64,000 bases of DNA from Trichomonas vaginalis G3 (GCF_026262505.1 NC_067203.1:20689411-20753410), one strand, 5' to 3'. Counted from the first letter of the stretch, positions 29,100 through 39,324 are shown. Program-made: numbers and translations. Notes: generated by a model not told the origin, from the letters alone.

Positions 29100-30848
29100 A
29101 TGTCCAAGGGAGAAACTAACCAAACTCATTATGACAAATTGATGGAGATTTTTGCGGGATATAATGATGTCTACAATACTTTGTACAGGCTGAAAACAAA
29201 TGACGAAGAAAAATTAAACGCAATATACAAAAAAATCAAACAAAACCTGATTGACTCTTATCAAATTCAGCCTGATGTGATTATCAATGATATATCCAAA
29301 CTTTCAATTTATAACAACCGCTACATGAAGTCATATTTAGCGATTGCCAAACAAATTGTTGACGAATACCATCTAAATCAGGTCAACAAAATCAACAAAG
29401 TTTTTAATTACCTTTTCTACAAAGAATACAACATAGTATTGAATGAAAAGGCGAAAAAACGTTTTAACGAATTTGAACATTCTCATTATTCATCTGATAT
29501 TCACGATCAAAATACAATTTACAGATCTATTATGGATGATGACAAAATATCATTAATATTTTTTACAGAAAGAGAAGAATTTGATAAAAATCAAAAATTA
29601 AAAAGTAAATTATATCCATATTCATATGAAGGTATTTCATTACTTGAATTATGTTGTTATCATGGATCTGCTGATTGTTTTAAGTTTTTAATAACGAAAT
29701 TTCAATCAGAAATCACTCCAGATTGTCTTAGATTTTCGTTTTTGAGTGGAAATCAAGACATTATGAATGAATGCTTGAAAGTACAAAAACCAGATGATGT
29801 ATGCATGAAATATGCAATTATATCACACAATATCGATTTTGTCACATTTTTGATGAATGAACACAACATAGAAATTGATTTAAAATTGTGCTCTATATAC
29901 AATAATCTTCAATCATTTTTAGTTTACTTGGATCAAACAAATGACATCAACGCATGTTTTGTTTATTCTCCGAATTTCCATCTTTCATCACTTTTAGAAT
30001 ATTTTATTTCAAATGGAGCAGATATCAATGCTAAAGGCAAATATGGATGTACCCCTCTTCATTATGCAGCCAGATATAATAGTAAAGAAACAGCCGAAAT
30101 TTTTATTTCAAATGGAGCAGATATCAATGCTAAAGGCAAATATGGATGTACCCCTCTTCATTGGGCAGCCAGAGATAATAGTAAAGAAACAGCCGAAATT
30201 CTTATTTCAAATGGAGCAGATATCAATGCTAAAGACAAAGATGAATGGACCCCTCTTCATTGGGCAGCCAGCGCTAATAGTAAAGAAACAGCCGAAATTC
30301 TTATTTCAAATGGAGCAGATATCAATGCTAAAGACAAAGATGAAGCGACCCCTCTTCATTGGGCAGCCAGAGATAATAGTAAAGAAACAGCCGAAATTCT
30401 TATTTCAAATGGAGCAGATATCAATGCTAAAGACAAAGATGAATGGACCCCTCTTCATTATGCAGCCAGAGATAATAGTAAAGAAACAGCCGAAATTCTT
30501 ATTTCAAATGGAGCAGATATCAATGCTAAAGACAAAGATGAATGGACCCTTCTTCATTATGCAGCCAGCGCTAATAGTAAAGAAACAGCCGAAATTCTTA
30601 TTTCAAATGGAGCAGATATCAATGCTAAAGGCAAATATGGATGTACCCCTCTTCATTATGCAGCCAGCGCTAATAGTAAAGAAACAGCCGAAATTCTTAT
30701 TTCAAATGGAGCAGATATCAATGCTAAAGACGTAAATGAATGTACCCCTCTTCATTATGCAGCCAGCGCTAATAGTAAAGAAACAGCCGAAATTCTTATT
30801 TCAAATGGAGCAGATATCAATGCTAAAGACAAAGATGGACGTATATGA
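29100..30848 (+). CDS. Ankyrin-repeat protein
   Basis: 582 residues from MSKGETNQTHYDKLMEIFAG. The first 300 residues are the variable helical region typical of T. vaginalis ankyrin proteins with a DUF3447-like part (SLLELCCYHGSADCFKFLIT). From about residue 305 there are eight full 33-residue ankyrin repeats of the form ADINAKxKxxxTPLHxAAxx NSKETAEILISNG and a short ninth ending DKDGRI and a stop. The 99-bp DNA units are almost identical, so the array has recently expanded or been homogenised. The abrupt stop after the ninth start suggests a truncated array. Ankyrin repeats bind other proteins; the partner is unknown. It lies inside the 27801-36167 segment. Confidence 0.9.
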   Translation: MSKGETNQTHYDKLMEIFAGYNDVYNTLYRLKTNDEEKLNAIYKKIKQNLIDSYQIQPDVIINDISKLSIYNNRYMKSYLAIAKQIVDEYHLNQVNKINKVFNYLFYKEYNIVLNEKAKKRFNEFEHSHYSSDIHDQNTIYRSIMDDDKISLIFFTEREEFDKNQKLKSKLYPYSYEGISLLELCCYHGSADCFKFLITKFQSEITPDCLRFSFLSGNQDIMNECLKVQKPDDVCMKYAIISHNIDFVTFLMNEHNIEIDLKLCSIYNNLQSFLVYLDQTNDINACFVYSPNFHLSSLLEYFISNGADINAKGKYGCTPLHYAARYNSKETAEIFISNGADINAKGKYGCTPLHWAARDNSKETAEILISNGADINAKDKDEWTPLHWAASANSKETAEILISNGADINAKDKDEATPLHWAARDNSKETAEILISNGADINAKDKDEWTPLHYAARDNSKETAEILISNGADINAKDKDEWTLLHYAASANSKETAEILISNGADINAKGKYGCTPLHYAASANSKETAEILISNGADINAKDVNECTPLHYAASANSKETAEILISNGADINAKDKDGRI

Positions 30849-31139
30849 TAAAGTAATATTTTGAGTATGAACATATTATGTGCATGTATATATACTTTTA
30901 TTGCACTTTTGACATGCTTCGCGACTAAAAATATTAATTTTCTATTCTTATCAAGAATTCATTAATGAATATCATCAAGGTTCAGATGTTCATTTTTAAT
31001 TTTATATGTATAGAATAACACATGTAAATCTAAAAATATCATCTAAATTTGAATCACAATTTGAAATATACTAAATTTCAAAAGGAAACATTTTATTTAT
31101 ATGTTACTTAACACTCATGTGCTTATTCTCAAAAATATT
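30849..31139. other. Intergenic, nothing recognised
   Basis: AT-rich spacer between the ankyrin gene and the satellite array. No gene or repeat stands out. Confidence 0.5.
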
Positions 31140-33225
31140 CGGAATAATTGTTCCATTCTGGGAGACATTGCCTCTGCATGTCTCCCAGAATGAGACACTG
31201 CGACCGTCAGGAGTGCACAATACACTCTTGTCGGTCAAACTTCCGCGTTCAAGTTATCAATGCGGAACATTGTTCCATTCTGGGAGACATGCAGAGGCAA
31301 TGTCTCCCAGAATGAGACACTGCGACCGTCAGGAGTGCACAATACACTCTTGTCGGTCAAACTTCCGCGTTCAAGTTATCAATGCGGAACATTGTTCCAT
31401 TCTGGGAGACATGCAGAGGCAATGTCTCCCAGAATGAGACACTGCGACCGTCAGGAGTGCACAATACACTCTTGTCGGTCAAACTTCCGCGTTCAAGTTA
31501 TCAATGCGGAACATTGTTCCATTCTGGGAGACATTGCCTCTGCATGTCTCCCAGAATGAGACACTGCGACCGACAGGAGTGCACAATACACTCTTGTCGG
31601 TCAAACTTCCGCGTTCAAGTTATCAATGCGGAACATTGTTCCATTCTGGGAGACATGCAGAGGCAATGTCTCCCAGAATGAGACACTGCGACCGACAGGA
31701 GTGCACAATACACTCTTGTCGGTCAAACTTCCGCGTTCAAGTTATCAATGCGGAACATTGTTCCATTCTGGGAGACATTGCCTCTGCATGTCTCCCAGAA
31801 TGAGACACTGCGACCGACAGGAGTGCACAATACACTCTTGTCGGTCAAACTTCCGCGTTCAAGTTATCAATGCGGAACATTGTTCCATTCTGGGAGACAT
31901 GCAGAGGCAATGTCTCCCAGAATGAGACACTGCGACCGTCAGGAGTGCACAATACACTCTTGTCGGTCAAACTTCCGCGTTCAAGTTATCAATGCGGAAC
32001 ATTGTTCCATTCTGGGAGACATGCAGAGGCAATGTCTCCCAGAATGAGACACTGCGACCGTCAGGAGTGCACAATACACTCTTGTCGGTCAAACTTCCGC
32101 GTTCAAGTTATCAATGCGGAACATTGTTCCATTCTGGGAGACATTGCCTCTGCATGTCTCCCAGAATGAGACACTGCGACCGACAGGAGTGCACAATACA
32201 CTCTTGTCGGTCAAACTTCCGCGTTCAAGTTATCAATGCGGAACATTGTTCCATTCTGGGAGACATGCAGAGGCAATGTCTCCCAGAATGAGACACTGCG
32301 ACCGTCAGGAGTGCACAATACACTCTTGTCGGTCAAACTTCCGCGTTCAAGTTATCAATGCGGAACATTGTTCCATTCTGGGAGACATTGCCTCTGCATG
32401 TCTCCCAGAATGAGACACTGCGACCGTCAGGAGTGCACAATACACTCTTGTCGGTCAAACTTCCGCGTTCAAGTTATCAATGCGGAACATTGTTCCATTC
32501 TGGGAGACATTGCCTCTGCATGTCTCCCAGAATGAGACACTGCGACCGACAGGAGTGCACAATACACTCTTGTCGGTCAAACTTCCGCGTTCAAGTTATC
32601 AATGCGGAACATTGTTCCATTCTGGGAGACATGCCTCTGCATGTCTCCCAGAATGAGACACTGCGACCGTCAGGAGTGCACAATACACTCTTGTCGGTCA
32701 AACTTCCGCGTTCAAGTTATCAATGCGGAACATTGTTCCATTCTGGGAGACATGCAGAGGCAATGTCTCCCAGAATGAGACACTGCGACCGACAGGAGTG
32801 CACAATACACTCTTGTCGGTCAAACTTCCGCGTTCAAGTTATCAATGCGGAACATTGTTCCATTCTGGGAGACATGCAGAGGCAATGTCTCCCAGAATGA
32901 GACACTGCGACCGTCAGGAGTGCATAATGCACTCTTGTCGGTCAAAGTTTTGCAATCACATTCTGATTGCAGAAGTTTGTCTCATTCTGGGAGACATTGC
33001 CTCTGCATGTCTCCCAGAATGAGACACTGCGACCGTCAGGAGTGCACAATACACTCTTGTCGGTCAAACTTCCGCGTTCAAGTTATCAATGCGGAACATT
33101 GTTCCATTCTGGGAGACATGCAGAGGCAATGTCTCCCAGAATGAGACACTGCGACCGTCAGGAGTGCACAATACACTCTTGTCGGTCAAACTTCCGCGTT
33201 CAAGTTATCAATGCGGAACAGTGTC
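31140..33225. repeat. 122-bp satellite, 17 copies, each a chain of three hairpins
   Basis: Tandem units begin at 31154 and every 122 bp after (one unit is a base shorter). Each unit has three palindromes. (1) CATTCTGGGAGACAT and ATGTCTCCCAGAATG around a 9-bp loop. (2) GACCG(A/T)CAGGAGTG and CACTCTTGTCGGTC. (3) TTCCGCGTT and AATGCGGAA. The loop of (1) is TGCCTCTGC in seven copies, its reverse complement GCAGAGGCA in nine, and GCCTCTGC in one. GC content is much higher than around it. Open frames of about 99 residues across it come from the repeat and are not genes. Confidence 0.95.
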
Positions 33226-33258
33226 TCAGTCGAGGAGCCCTCGAAAAGAACCTCACAT

Positions 33259-33495
33259 CGACTCTCTCTTTCCGGCATCTTTACCGCATAGAAAACTGCT
33301 CGTTCGCAACTTTGTGTGCAATCTAAGAGATGATTGCGGTAAAGATGCCGGGAAGATTGACGCTGCAGCAGAGAATCACTACGGCTCTCTCTTTCCGGCA
33401 TCTTTACCGCATAGAAAACTGCTCGTTCGCAACTTTGTGTGCAATCTAAGAGATGATTGCGGTAAAGATGCCGGGAAGATTGATGCTGCAGCCCA
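33259..33495. repeat. 123-bp hairpin repeat, two copies
   Basis: Two nearly identical units 123 bp apart. Each has perfect 16-bp arms CCGGCATCTTTACCGC and GCGGTAAAGATGCCGG around a loop of about 48 bp containing CTGCTCGTTCGCAACTTTG. The unit differs in sequence from the 122-bp satellite but is of the same size and also hairpin-forming. The open frame across both units (123 is divisible by three) is probably incidental. Confidence 0.85.
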
Positions 33496-36160
33496 GGCCG
33501 CACTCAGATTTCATCCGCTACACAATTGTTCATCCAACAATTGTCATAGAGGTTGAAATTTTCGACCAGAAGTGAAACATATCATTTTTAAGACTGCGGC
33601 GCGCAAGCAAGTTTGAACCTTTCAAGGGTGATCAGTCTTTACTCATTTCAAGACCTCTTGTTGCCTGATAAAACGATACTTCCTTCCTTGTGGGCCATTG
33701 AAAACCGCCCAAACCGTCACAACTTGCTTCCTAATTTTATTTGCGGAGTAATTATCATGCATATTTATCGGATAATAATATCAAAGCTAAATTTCATATT
33801 ATTTTTTAAAGATATGCATTTTCTGTCTAAATTTATTTTTTCTGTTTCCAATTCACGGAATAATATTCTTACAAGCATATACATAGCTAATATATATCAT
33901 TTTAATAATAATAAAACCAAAATGATGTATTCTTCATATAGTTATTTAAAATTCGTTAACTAGAATTGTATTCAGAACGAGGCAAAGTTAGGAGATACAT
34001 AAAAACCAATAACTTGATAAGTGATACCTTTTTTCCTGATATATCTATATGTGTTAATGTCAAACACGATTTGGAAAAATTAATTCTTTAACTCGGCTTA
34101 AGAATAAGACCAACATCAAAAGCATGGCTAATAAATTAATAAATCAATGTTTAATTACCGATTCATGCATTTTTTTCAAAATTTCAAATTTCAAATTTTT
34201 GTTTCTCCAAAATATTAATTGTTTCCACTAGATTAACAAATAAACAATAAATTGGATTAATGTAATGCCCAATCATTCATTTTAAATTTTAGATTTAAAA
34301 CAATATTTTTCTCCATATTATTATAACATGAATCGCTATGATATAAGAAATATATTTTCAATATTGAAATTGAAAAATTCTAAAATTTTTGAAATTCAAT
34401 TTGAGTGTGATGATCGATAACATATATTTTTTAATTAAAATCTTGTGTCGCTATCATATAAATATACTATTTCTAAATTAAAAATAGAAAAAAAAAAGTA
34501 CTATTTAATGATGAAATTGCAAATAATATCAATATATATATATTCATGCTGATATATTTTGGGAACAGATTGGCAATCACATAAATAGGATTGTGTTAGT
34601 TTGTCATGGATATAAAACAAATTCTCGAGCTAATTGAGCGAATTTAAATCACAAACACTTCTATTTTCTATTACAAGGTATATTTGTAATATACAACCAG
34701 TAAATTGCTTTCTCTAACTTTTACCAGCTTAGATGATAGCAAATTAGATACGAATTTCATGACCCCTCACCAAATTCCACTAAAACATATACAAATAAAA
34801 GTACTAAGTGGGTATCATCTAACCCTAGAATTATAGCTCCTAGGACTCATCCTAGATGGTAGTTCTGGAAAAACACCTGGTTTTTGGAGTTGCAAAAGTT
34901 AAAAATTGAGGGTATTTTTAACTTTGAATTTTTATTATGATTTTGTTCATTCATGTGAATACATTCGTACAAACTATCGTTGTATGATAAATTAACATTT
35001 TTTGTGATTTTATCGTATTATTTGCTTGTTGAATTAGAATAAAGATAGCCAATTGCACCAAGTAAAAAATAAAAGTTAATTGCATGCATATACTATATAT
35101 GTCATTAAAATTCCAAAAATACTCATTTTTAAAATATGGCGCCAAAAATTACGTAGTTTGGCGTCATTTTCTAAAAATGAAAGTTTTTGGAGTTTTAATA
35201 CTGTATTCATGATTGACATATTAAGGCGTATCTCGCTCAACTTGTCATTTTTAGAAACATCTTTCAGGTATTGAAATGTGAATAATTGAAATTAATTTTC
35301 ATTTTAAACTGCATGTATATTTACGATTGGTAAATGTTAGTTCATTGCCGGTATATTTATGGTAAATCATATAGTTATTTATTTGAATAATTTGAAAATA
35401 TTCTTTCTCATGGCTTGCCAATAACAAACATCATTACAATTAGTATTGTAACTCATGTATTTATGTTTTTTTAGATTGATTTTTTAAAAAAGCATATTGT
35501 TACTATTATAGTCAGAAAGAAATAATTGTTATGCACTTCGCTTTTTTCGATTCCAAGCTGTTAAATACAATTTATAAATAAGAAAATTAGTACAAATTAC
35601 AATTCAATTTCCTTCTAACATGCATTCTAGTTCTTTTGAGTAGAACCTTTATTATAACATCGTTAAAGCTATATGATTTATAATGCTTTTATGAACTTAA
35701 TAGTAAATTTTTCACATATTAATAATTTATTAAATTTGAACAAATAATATGCAGTATGATTTAATATATGATCGGTAGAATAACATATCAGTATTTGGTT
35801 AGGTTACCCCGCTTCTAAGGTTTGAAATTAAACTCAACATTTGCTTTTTAGGATTCTTGCCCATGAATATGCTGACAAGTTCATACCTATAAATATACTA
35901 AAGTTTGGGCTCTGGCAATGCAATATTGACCGAATTATGAGTAGCTCAAATTATGCAATTTCGACGCCGTTACCATTTCCAAAATCTTTCAAAATAGTAT
36001 AGATTATACTTTATAGGCTATGGACAGATAATAACTCAAAATATTTTAAAAATACATAATAAATGGAGAGTTATTAGCACTTTTCGATCGGGAAAAATAA
36101 CCTTATCCGGAAATTCATGGAAACGAAGGGTATTATGAGAGCATGTCAGAAAGTGGTAAG
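33496..36160. other. Gene-poor AT-rich tract
   Basis: No gene recognised. It has a plus-strand frame at 33613-33963 with a low-complexity Ile/Asn/Phe-rich product that I do not consider real, an inverted repeat at 35113-35190, and the right end of the TTAA-bounded segment. Confidence 0.5.
35113..35190. repeat. Inverted repeat, about 34-bp arms
   Basis: Left arm starts CCAAAAATACTCATTTTTA and ends GGCGCCAAA; right arm starts TTTGGCGTCATTTTC and ends TTTTTGG. About 29 of 34 positions pair. The loop is about 10 bp. Possibly a small folded-back element. Confidence 0.65.
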
Positions 36161-36288
36161 TGCACCCTTAATAGATCATTCTAAGTAGGGGTAGATAAAA
36201 GAAAAAAAATAACTAAATACTAAACACTAAATTTTATATCAAAAACAAATCTACAAACAAATTTATTAAACAAAAAAACAAATATAAT

Positions 36289-39200
36289 TTAAACTGTTGG
36301 ACCAATAATTATTCTTACAATTTCTAAAAATTCTTCCTTTTTCATTGATTTCATTCCTATTTGAAGAACCTGTTCCTGCTCATTCTTCCACAGGTGTTCA
36401 AACACTTCGTGAAGTGATTCAGGAGGCTTTGTGACGCAAAGATGTCTTCTTATCAATTCAAGAATCATCTGTTCTTTCAAATTATCTCCCAAACGACTGA
36501 AAATCGAAACTAAAACATTCTGACAGAAAGTTGTGTGTGAATTTCGATATCTGACATGATCCATAATAATTGAGAAGAAAATTGGCGAAATTCTGACAAA
36601 ACCGATGAAAACTTCCAAAATTTGTGCCTGATTATTAAATGCGTCGTGTTTAGACAACCAATACGCGATGCAGAAATAAACAATGCGCCATACGACACTT
36701 GAATCCGTTTGTGAAATCACTTTTACGAGATCACAAATTTCAGAGACATTTTCATCAATATTTTGAGAGACTCTGTCCAAAACAAATGGTTCAATTTTTT
36801 GTTTGAGAGCTTTCATTTCCTGTGAAGAACCAAATGTTATTCCGATTGGCGGAGGCGCCAAAGAGCTCTGGTTCAAAGAAGTGTTCAATATTATGTTCCT
36901 CAGTTGAACAGCTCTCGGAGGAATGTGTTCTAAAAGTAAACAATGATATGAAATAACAAAACTTGGAAATTCATCACATAACGTTGTAAATATACAAACT
37001 ACGGGCCTGTAGAATGACTCGGGCATGTTAACCGCCAATTTCAATATACAGACCAAATATCGTAAACAAAAGTGAAGTGAAGTTGGATCAGCACTATCAA
37101 TTAAGACAGGGAATACGTGTGGGTGTATTACCAATTGCATCCATGAAGCTGCGAACCCTGGCATGCTTCCCGGCCCGTAATGCATGAAGAAGGAAATTAA
37201 TCTTTGTGGATGCAAATCTTCCAAAGCGGAAAACGTCTCCCAGGCAACTCTGAAGATAGCGCCTTGGTGTGTGATAACAGCATGTGGGTTCATCAGTTCA
37301 CAAGCTTTGAATAAGCCTGGCAAAAGTGACTCTGTCAGAACTTTTTGAGGCAAAAAAGGAACAACAGACGCGTAACAGTCTATTGCGGAATAATCCTTGC
37401 TGTCTTCGTCGACACTGGCCAAAACAAGTTGTATAAGGGCAGTGACTTGCGCAGAAGAACCGGGAACGAATTTGGAAATGAATTCTTGTTTAGAGATTTC
37501 ATCTCCAGATCTGCAAAACTGAACAAAGTATCGGAGAAGAGGAATGAACGCGTGGTCGGGTGTAGGAAGCCTAGGATCGTCCATTGGTGGTTGCATGCCC
37601 GTTAACATGTAAAGTGAAGTGAAATTAATTTCTGGATGCTTTCTGTGGGCTTTGAAGATCAATGGCATGGTCCGGTGGATAAGGGATATGGCGGAAGGAC
37701 CTAAATCTCGACTGGCGAGGATATCAGATAGAATATTGTTGAGAGATGTCAAATCTAATTTATTTGCTTCCAAAAGAGTGGAAATTGTAGTGTGGTTGGG
37801 GAAGGCATAACGTAATCTGTTGGCATCGATGATCGCGGGATAGTCAATAAGGATCTGTCGTAAGATTTTTGCGGCGGATTTAGAAAGTACGGGATTGGAG
37901 GCCATTGATAGAGAAAATATCATGTTGATTAATCGTGCAGGCGCTATACCCAGTTTTGGTGTCTGTATTGAGTGGCCTTCCCCAATAAAATAATATTTTC
38001 TGACAAAATTTGCCATTTCAAACATTTGTGCGTATTGACGAGGAAAGTTTGAGACATTGGGAACGTAGTTAAAGAAGTTATAGATGTCGTTAGGGTTTTC
38101 TGATAAAATCGAAGAATTTGTCCTTGGAGCGAGGAAAGTTTCGTGTGTGTCTGGATCTACTTGGAATACAGCATGCATATCGAATGATGTTGGGTCGATG
38201 TCGACTGGTCTGTTATAAAAAAATTGTATATTCGTATTTAACATTGATGCAAAGTTATCAACAGCCTGGTGTATGTCATGTCTTACACCTGGGAAATTGA
38301 CAACTGCGGCCATGATCTCCAAAAGGCCGGCTGTATATGGATTCGGAAGTTGATAAATCGAACTCGCTCGAGAATAGTAACCTGTAAGCAAAATAACGGC
38401 TTCTTGGAAACACCCGAGACGTATAGATTCTTTCAATAGCTTGTGCATGTCTAAATAATAAAGAGGAGGCGGAGGTCCGCGAGATATCGAAAGTAAACCA
38501 ATCCAAATACCGATTTGATGGAGCTGAAGATGGTAACTACACCTTTCCCATCTGAGAACGCCTTTGCCATCTGTAATTGCGTTGGAAATGAGATGTTTTG
38601 CATAAACGCAAATGGCTTCGAGAAGAACTTTCGGAGCCTCACGTAAAATATCTGGTATTGGTGAATTTAAAACGTATGATATTAAATAGTGCCTGCGATG
38701 CTCTTCTTGCATTAAATAAGCTTGTTGAACGACTTCTTCGAGAGTTGCCTTCATTGGAGGCTCGTGTGGACTCTTGGAGATAGGTAAAAGATTGAAATGT
38801 GGTTTTGCTGGGATTTGGAATGGTCTTGGAGGAGTTGGAATCGCAAAATGATTTCGTGAAACGTATGAGTCAACAGGAACGGATGTTTCGAGAACTTGGT
38901 TAATAGCAATGAATAAATCTGGTCTTCTATAGAGAAAACCTGGAGTTGTAGCGACGGATTCTAAAAATGAAGGAAATTTATAGCCATATAGAAGTATTTC
39001 CTGTGCCATTGCAATGCAACATTGCTCACCGTAGTACGTGTCTTTCTTTTCAAGTAATAAATTAAAATATAAATATAATGTTGGTGAAGGAATGAGATTA
39101 TTAATTGCAAACCAGCCAACAACAGCTGCATAATCTGGTGTAATAGGCATTTCTAATAAACATCGTAGCAAACAAACTAATTTCATTTTCTTTTGATTTC

Positions 39201-39324
39201 CAAGCAAATTGTAACAGGCATCAAATATTTCCCTTACTGGTTTTAAAAGTATAGACTTGGATTCTGCAAGACGTTCTTGCTTAAAGTCATTATTTGACCC
39301 TGAAGGGAATAAAAACAAACTCAT
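36289..39324 (-). CDS. NOT1: CCR4-NOT complex scaffold subunit NOT1 (CNOT1-like)
   Basis: 1,011 residues. NOT1 is the scaffold of the CCR4-NOT deadenylase, which shortens mRNA poly(A) tails in the cytoplasm. At about 270-375, HQIGIWIGLLSISRGPPPPL, LLKESIRLGCFQEAVILL and LPNPYTAGLLEIMA match the CAF1-docking MIF4G region of CNOT1. The C-terminal third shows the NOT1 superfamily homology domain: PGFAASWMQLVIHPHVFPVL, FTTLCDEFPSFVISYHCLLL and EHIPPRAVQLRNIILN, closely like the animal and fungal signature. Animal and yeast NOT1 exceed 2,000 residues, so most of the N-terminal HEAT region is missing or lost. The frame is uninterrupted. It is likely a working gene, and its start lies about 350 bp from Maverick copy 2. 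Confidence 0.93.
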   Translation of the reverse strand: MSLFLFPSGSNNDFKQERLAESKSILLKPVREIFDACYNLLGNQKKMKLVCLLRCLLEMPITPDYAAVVGWFAINNLIPSPTLYLYFNLLLEKKDTYYGEQCCIAMAQEILLYGYKFPSFLESVATTPGFLYRRPDLFIAINQVLETSVPVDSYVSRNHFAIPTPPRPFQIPAKPHFNLLPISKSPHEPPMKATLEEVVQQAYLMQEEHRRHYLISYVLNSPIPDILREAPKVLLEAICVYAKHLISNAITDGKGVLRWERCSYHLQLHQIGIWIGLLSISRGPPPPLYYLDMHKLLKESIRLGCFQEAVILLTGYYSRASSIYQLPNPYTAGLLEIMAAVVNFPGVRHDIHQAVDNFASMLNTNIQFFYNRPVDIDPTSFDMHAVFQVDPDTHETFLAPRTNSSILSENPNDIYNFFNYVPNVSNFPRQYAQMFEMANFVRKYYFIGEGHSIQTPKLGIAPARLINMIFSLSMASNPVLSKSAAKILRQILIDYPAIIDANRLRYAFPNHTTISTLLEANKLDLTSLNNILSDILASRDLGPSAISLIHRTMPLIFKAHRKHPEINFTSLYMLTGMQPPMDDPRLPTPDHAFIPLLRYFVQFCRSGDEISKQEFISKFVPGSSAQVTALIQLVLASVDEDSKDYSAIDCYASVVPFLPQKVLTESLLPGLFKACELMNPHAVITHQGAIFRVAWETFSALEDLHPQRLISFFMHYGPGSMPGFAASWMQLVIHPHVFPVLIDSADPTSLHFCLRYLVCILKLAVNMPESFYRPVVCIFTTLCDEFPSFVISYHCLLLEHIPPRAVQLRNIILNTSLNQSSLAPPPIGITFGSSQEMKALKQKIEPFVLDRVSQNIDENVSEICDLVKVISQTDSSVVWRIVYFCIAYWLSKHDAFNNQAQILEVFIGFVRISPIFFSIIMDHVRYRNSHTTFCQNVLVSIFSRLGDNLKEQMILELIRRHLCVTKPPESLHEVFEHLWKNEQEQVLQIGMKSMKKEEFLEIVRIIIGPTV

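Larger units (their letters stand above)
27801..36167. mobile_element. 8.4-kb segment bounded by matching inverted ends and TTAA
   Basis: The left end starts GGGTGCACTTACCACTTT at 27801 and the right end is its inverse at 36143-36167. The match is 25 bp perfect, with six further matching bases after one mismatch. TTAA flanks both sides (27797-27800, 36168-36171). A second shared block, TTTCCATGAATTTCCGG, lies at about 27949 and, inverted, at about 36105; about 100 bp extra separates it from the left end. The segment contains the ankyrin gene and the satellite but no transposase I recognise. It may be one large non-autonomous element, or the outer ends of two related insertions. Confidence 0.5.

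Noticed and set aside
30013-30735. A 240-codon frame inside the ankyrin array (MEQISMLK repeats)
   Set aside because: It is the +1 shadow of near-identical 99-bp ankyrin units; the true frame gives conserved TPLH ankyrin repeats and has a good initiator.
31140-33225. CRISPR array
   Set aside because: Units are contiguous, with no unique spacers, in a eukaryotic setting; the variable part is only the same 9-bp loop in two orientations.
31117-33556. About seventeen overlapping open frames of about 99-180 residues, all starting MRNIVPFWET or similar
   Set aside because: They are a by-product of the 122-bp satellite, whose unit length is not a multiple of three; the same peptide pieces recur in shifted frames, and no other gene feature is present.
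33613-33963. 116-codon frame rich in Ile, Asn and Phe
   Set aside because: Composition follows the AT-rich DNA; no domain, initiator or conserved block is seen.
36510-38783. Several 60-86-codon frames on both strands within NOT1
   Set aside because: Shadows of the 1,011-residue NOT1 frame, which carries conserved family motifs.
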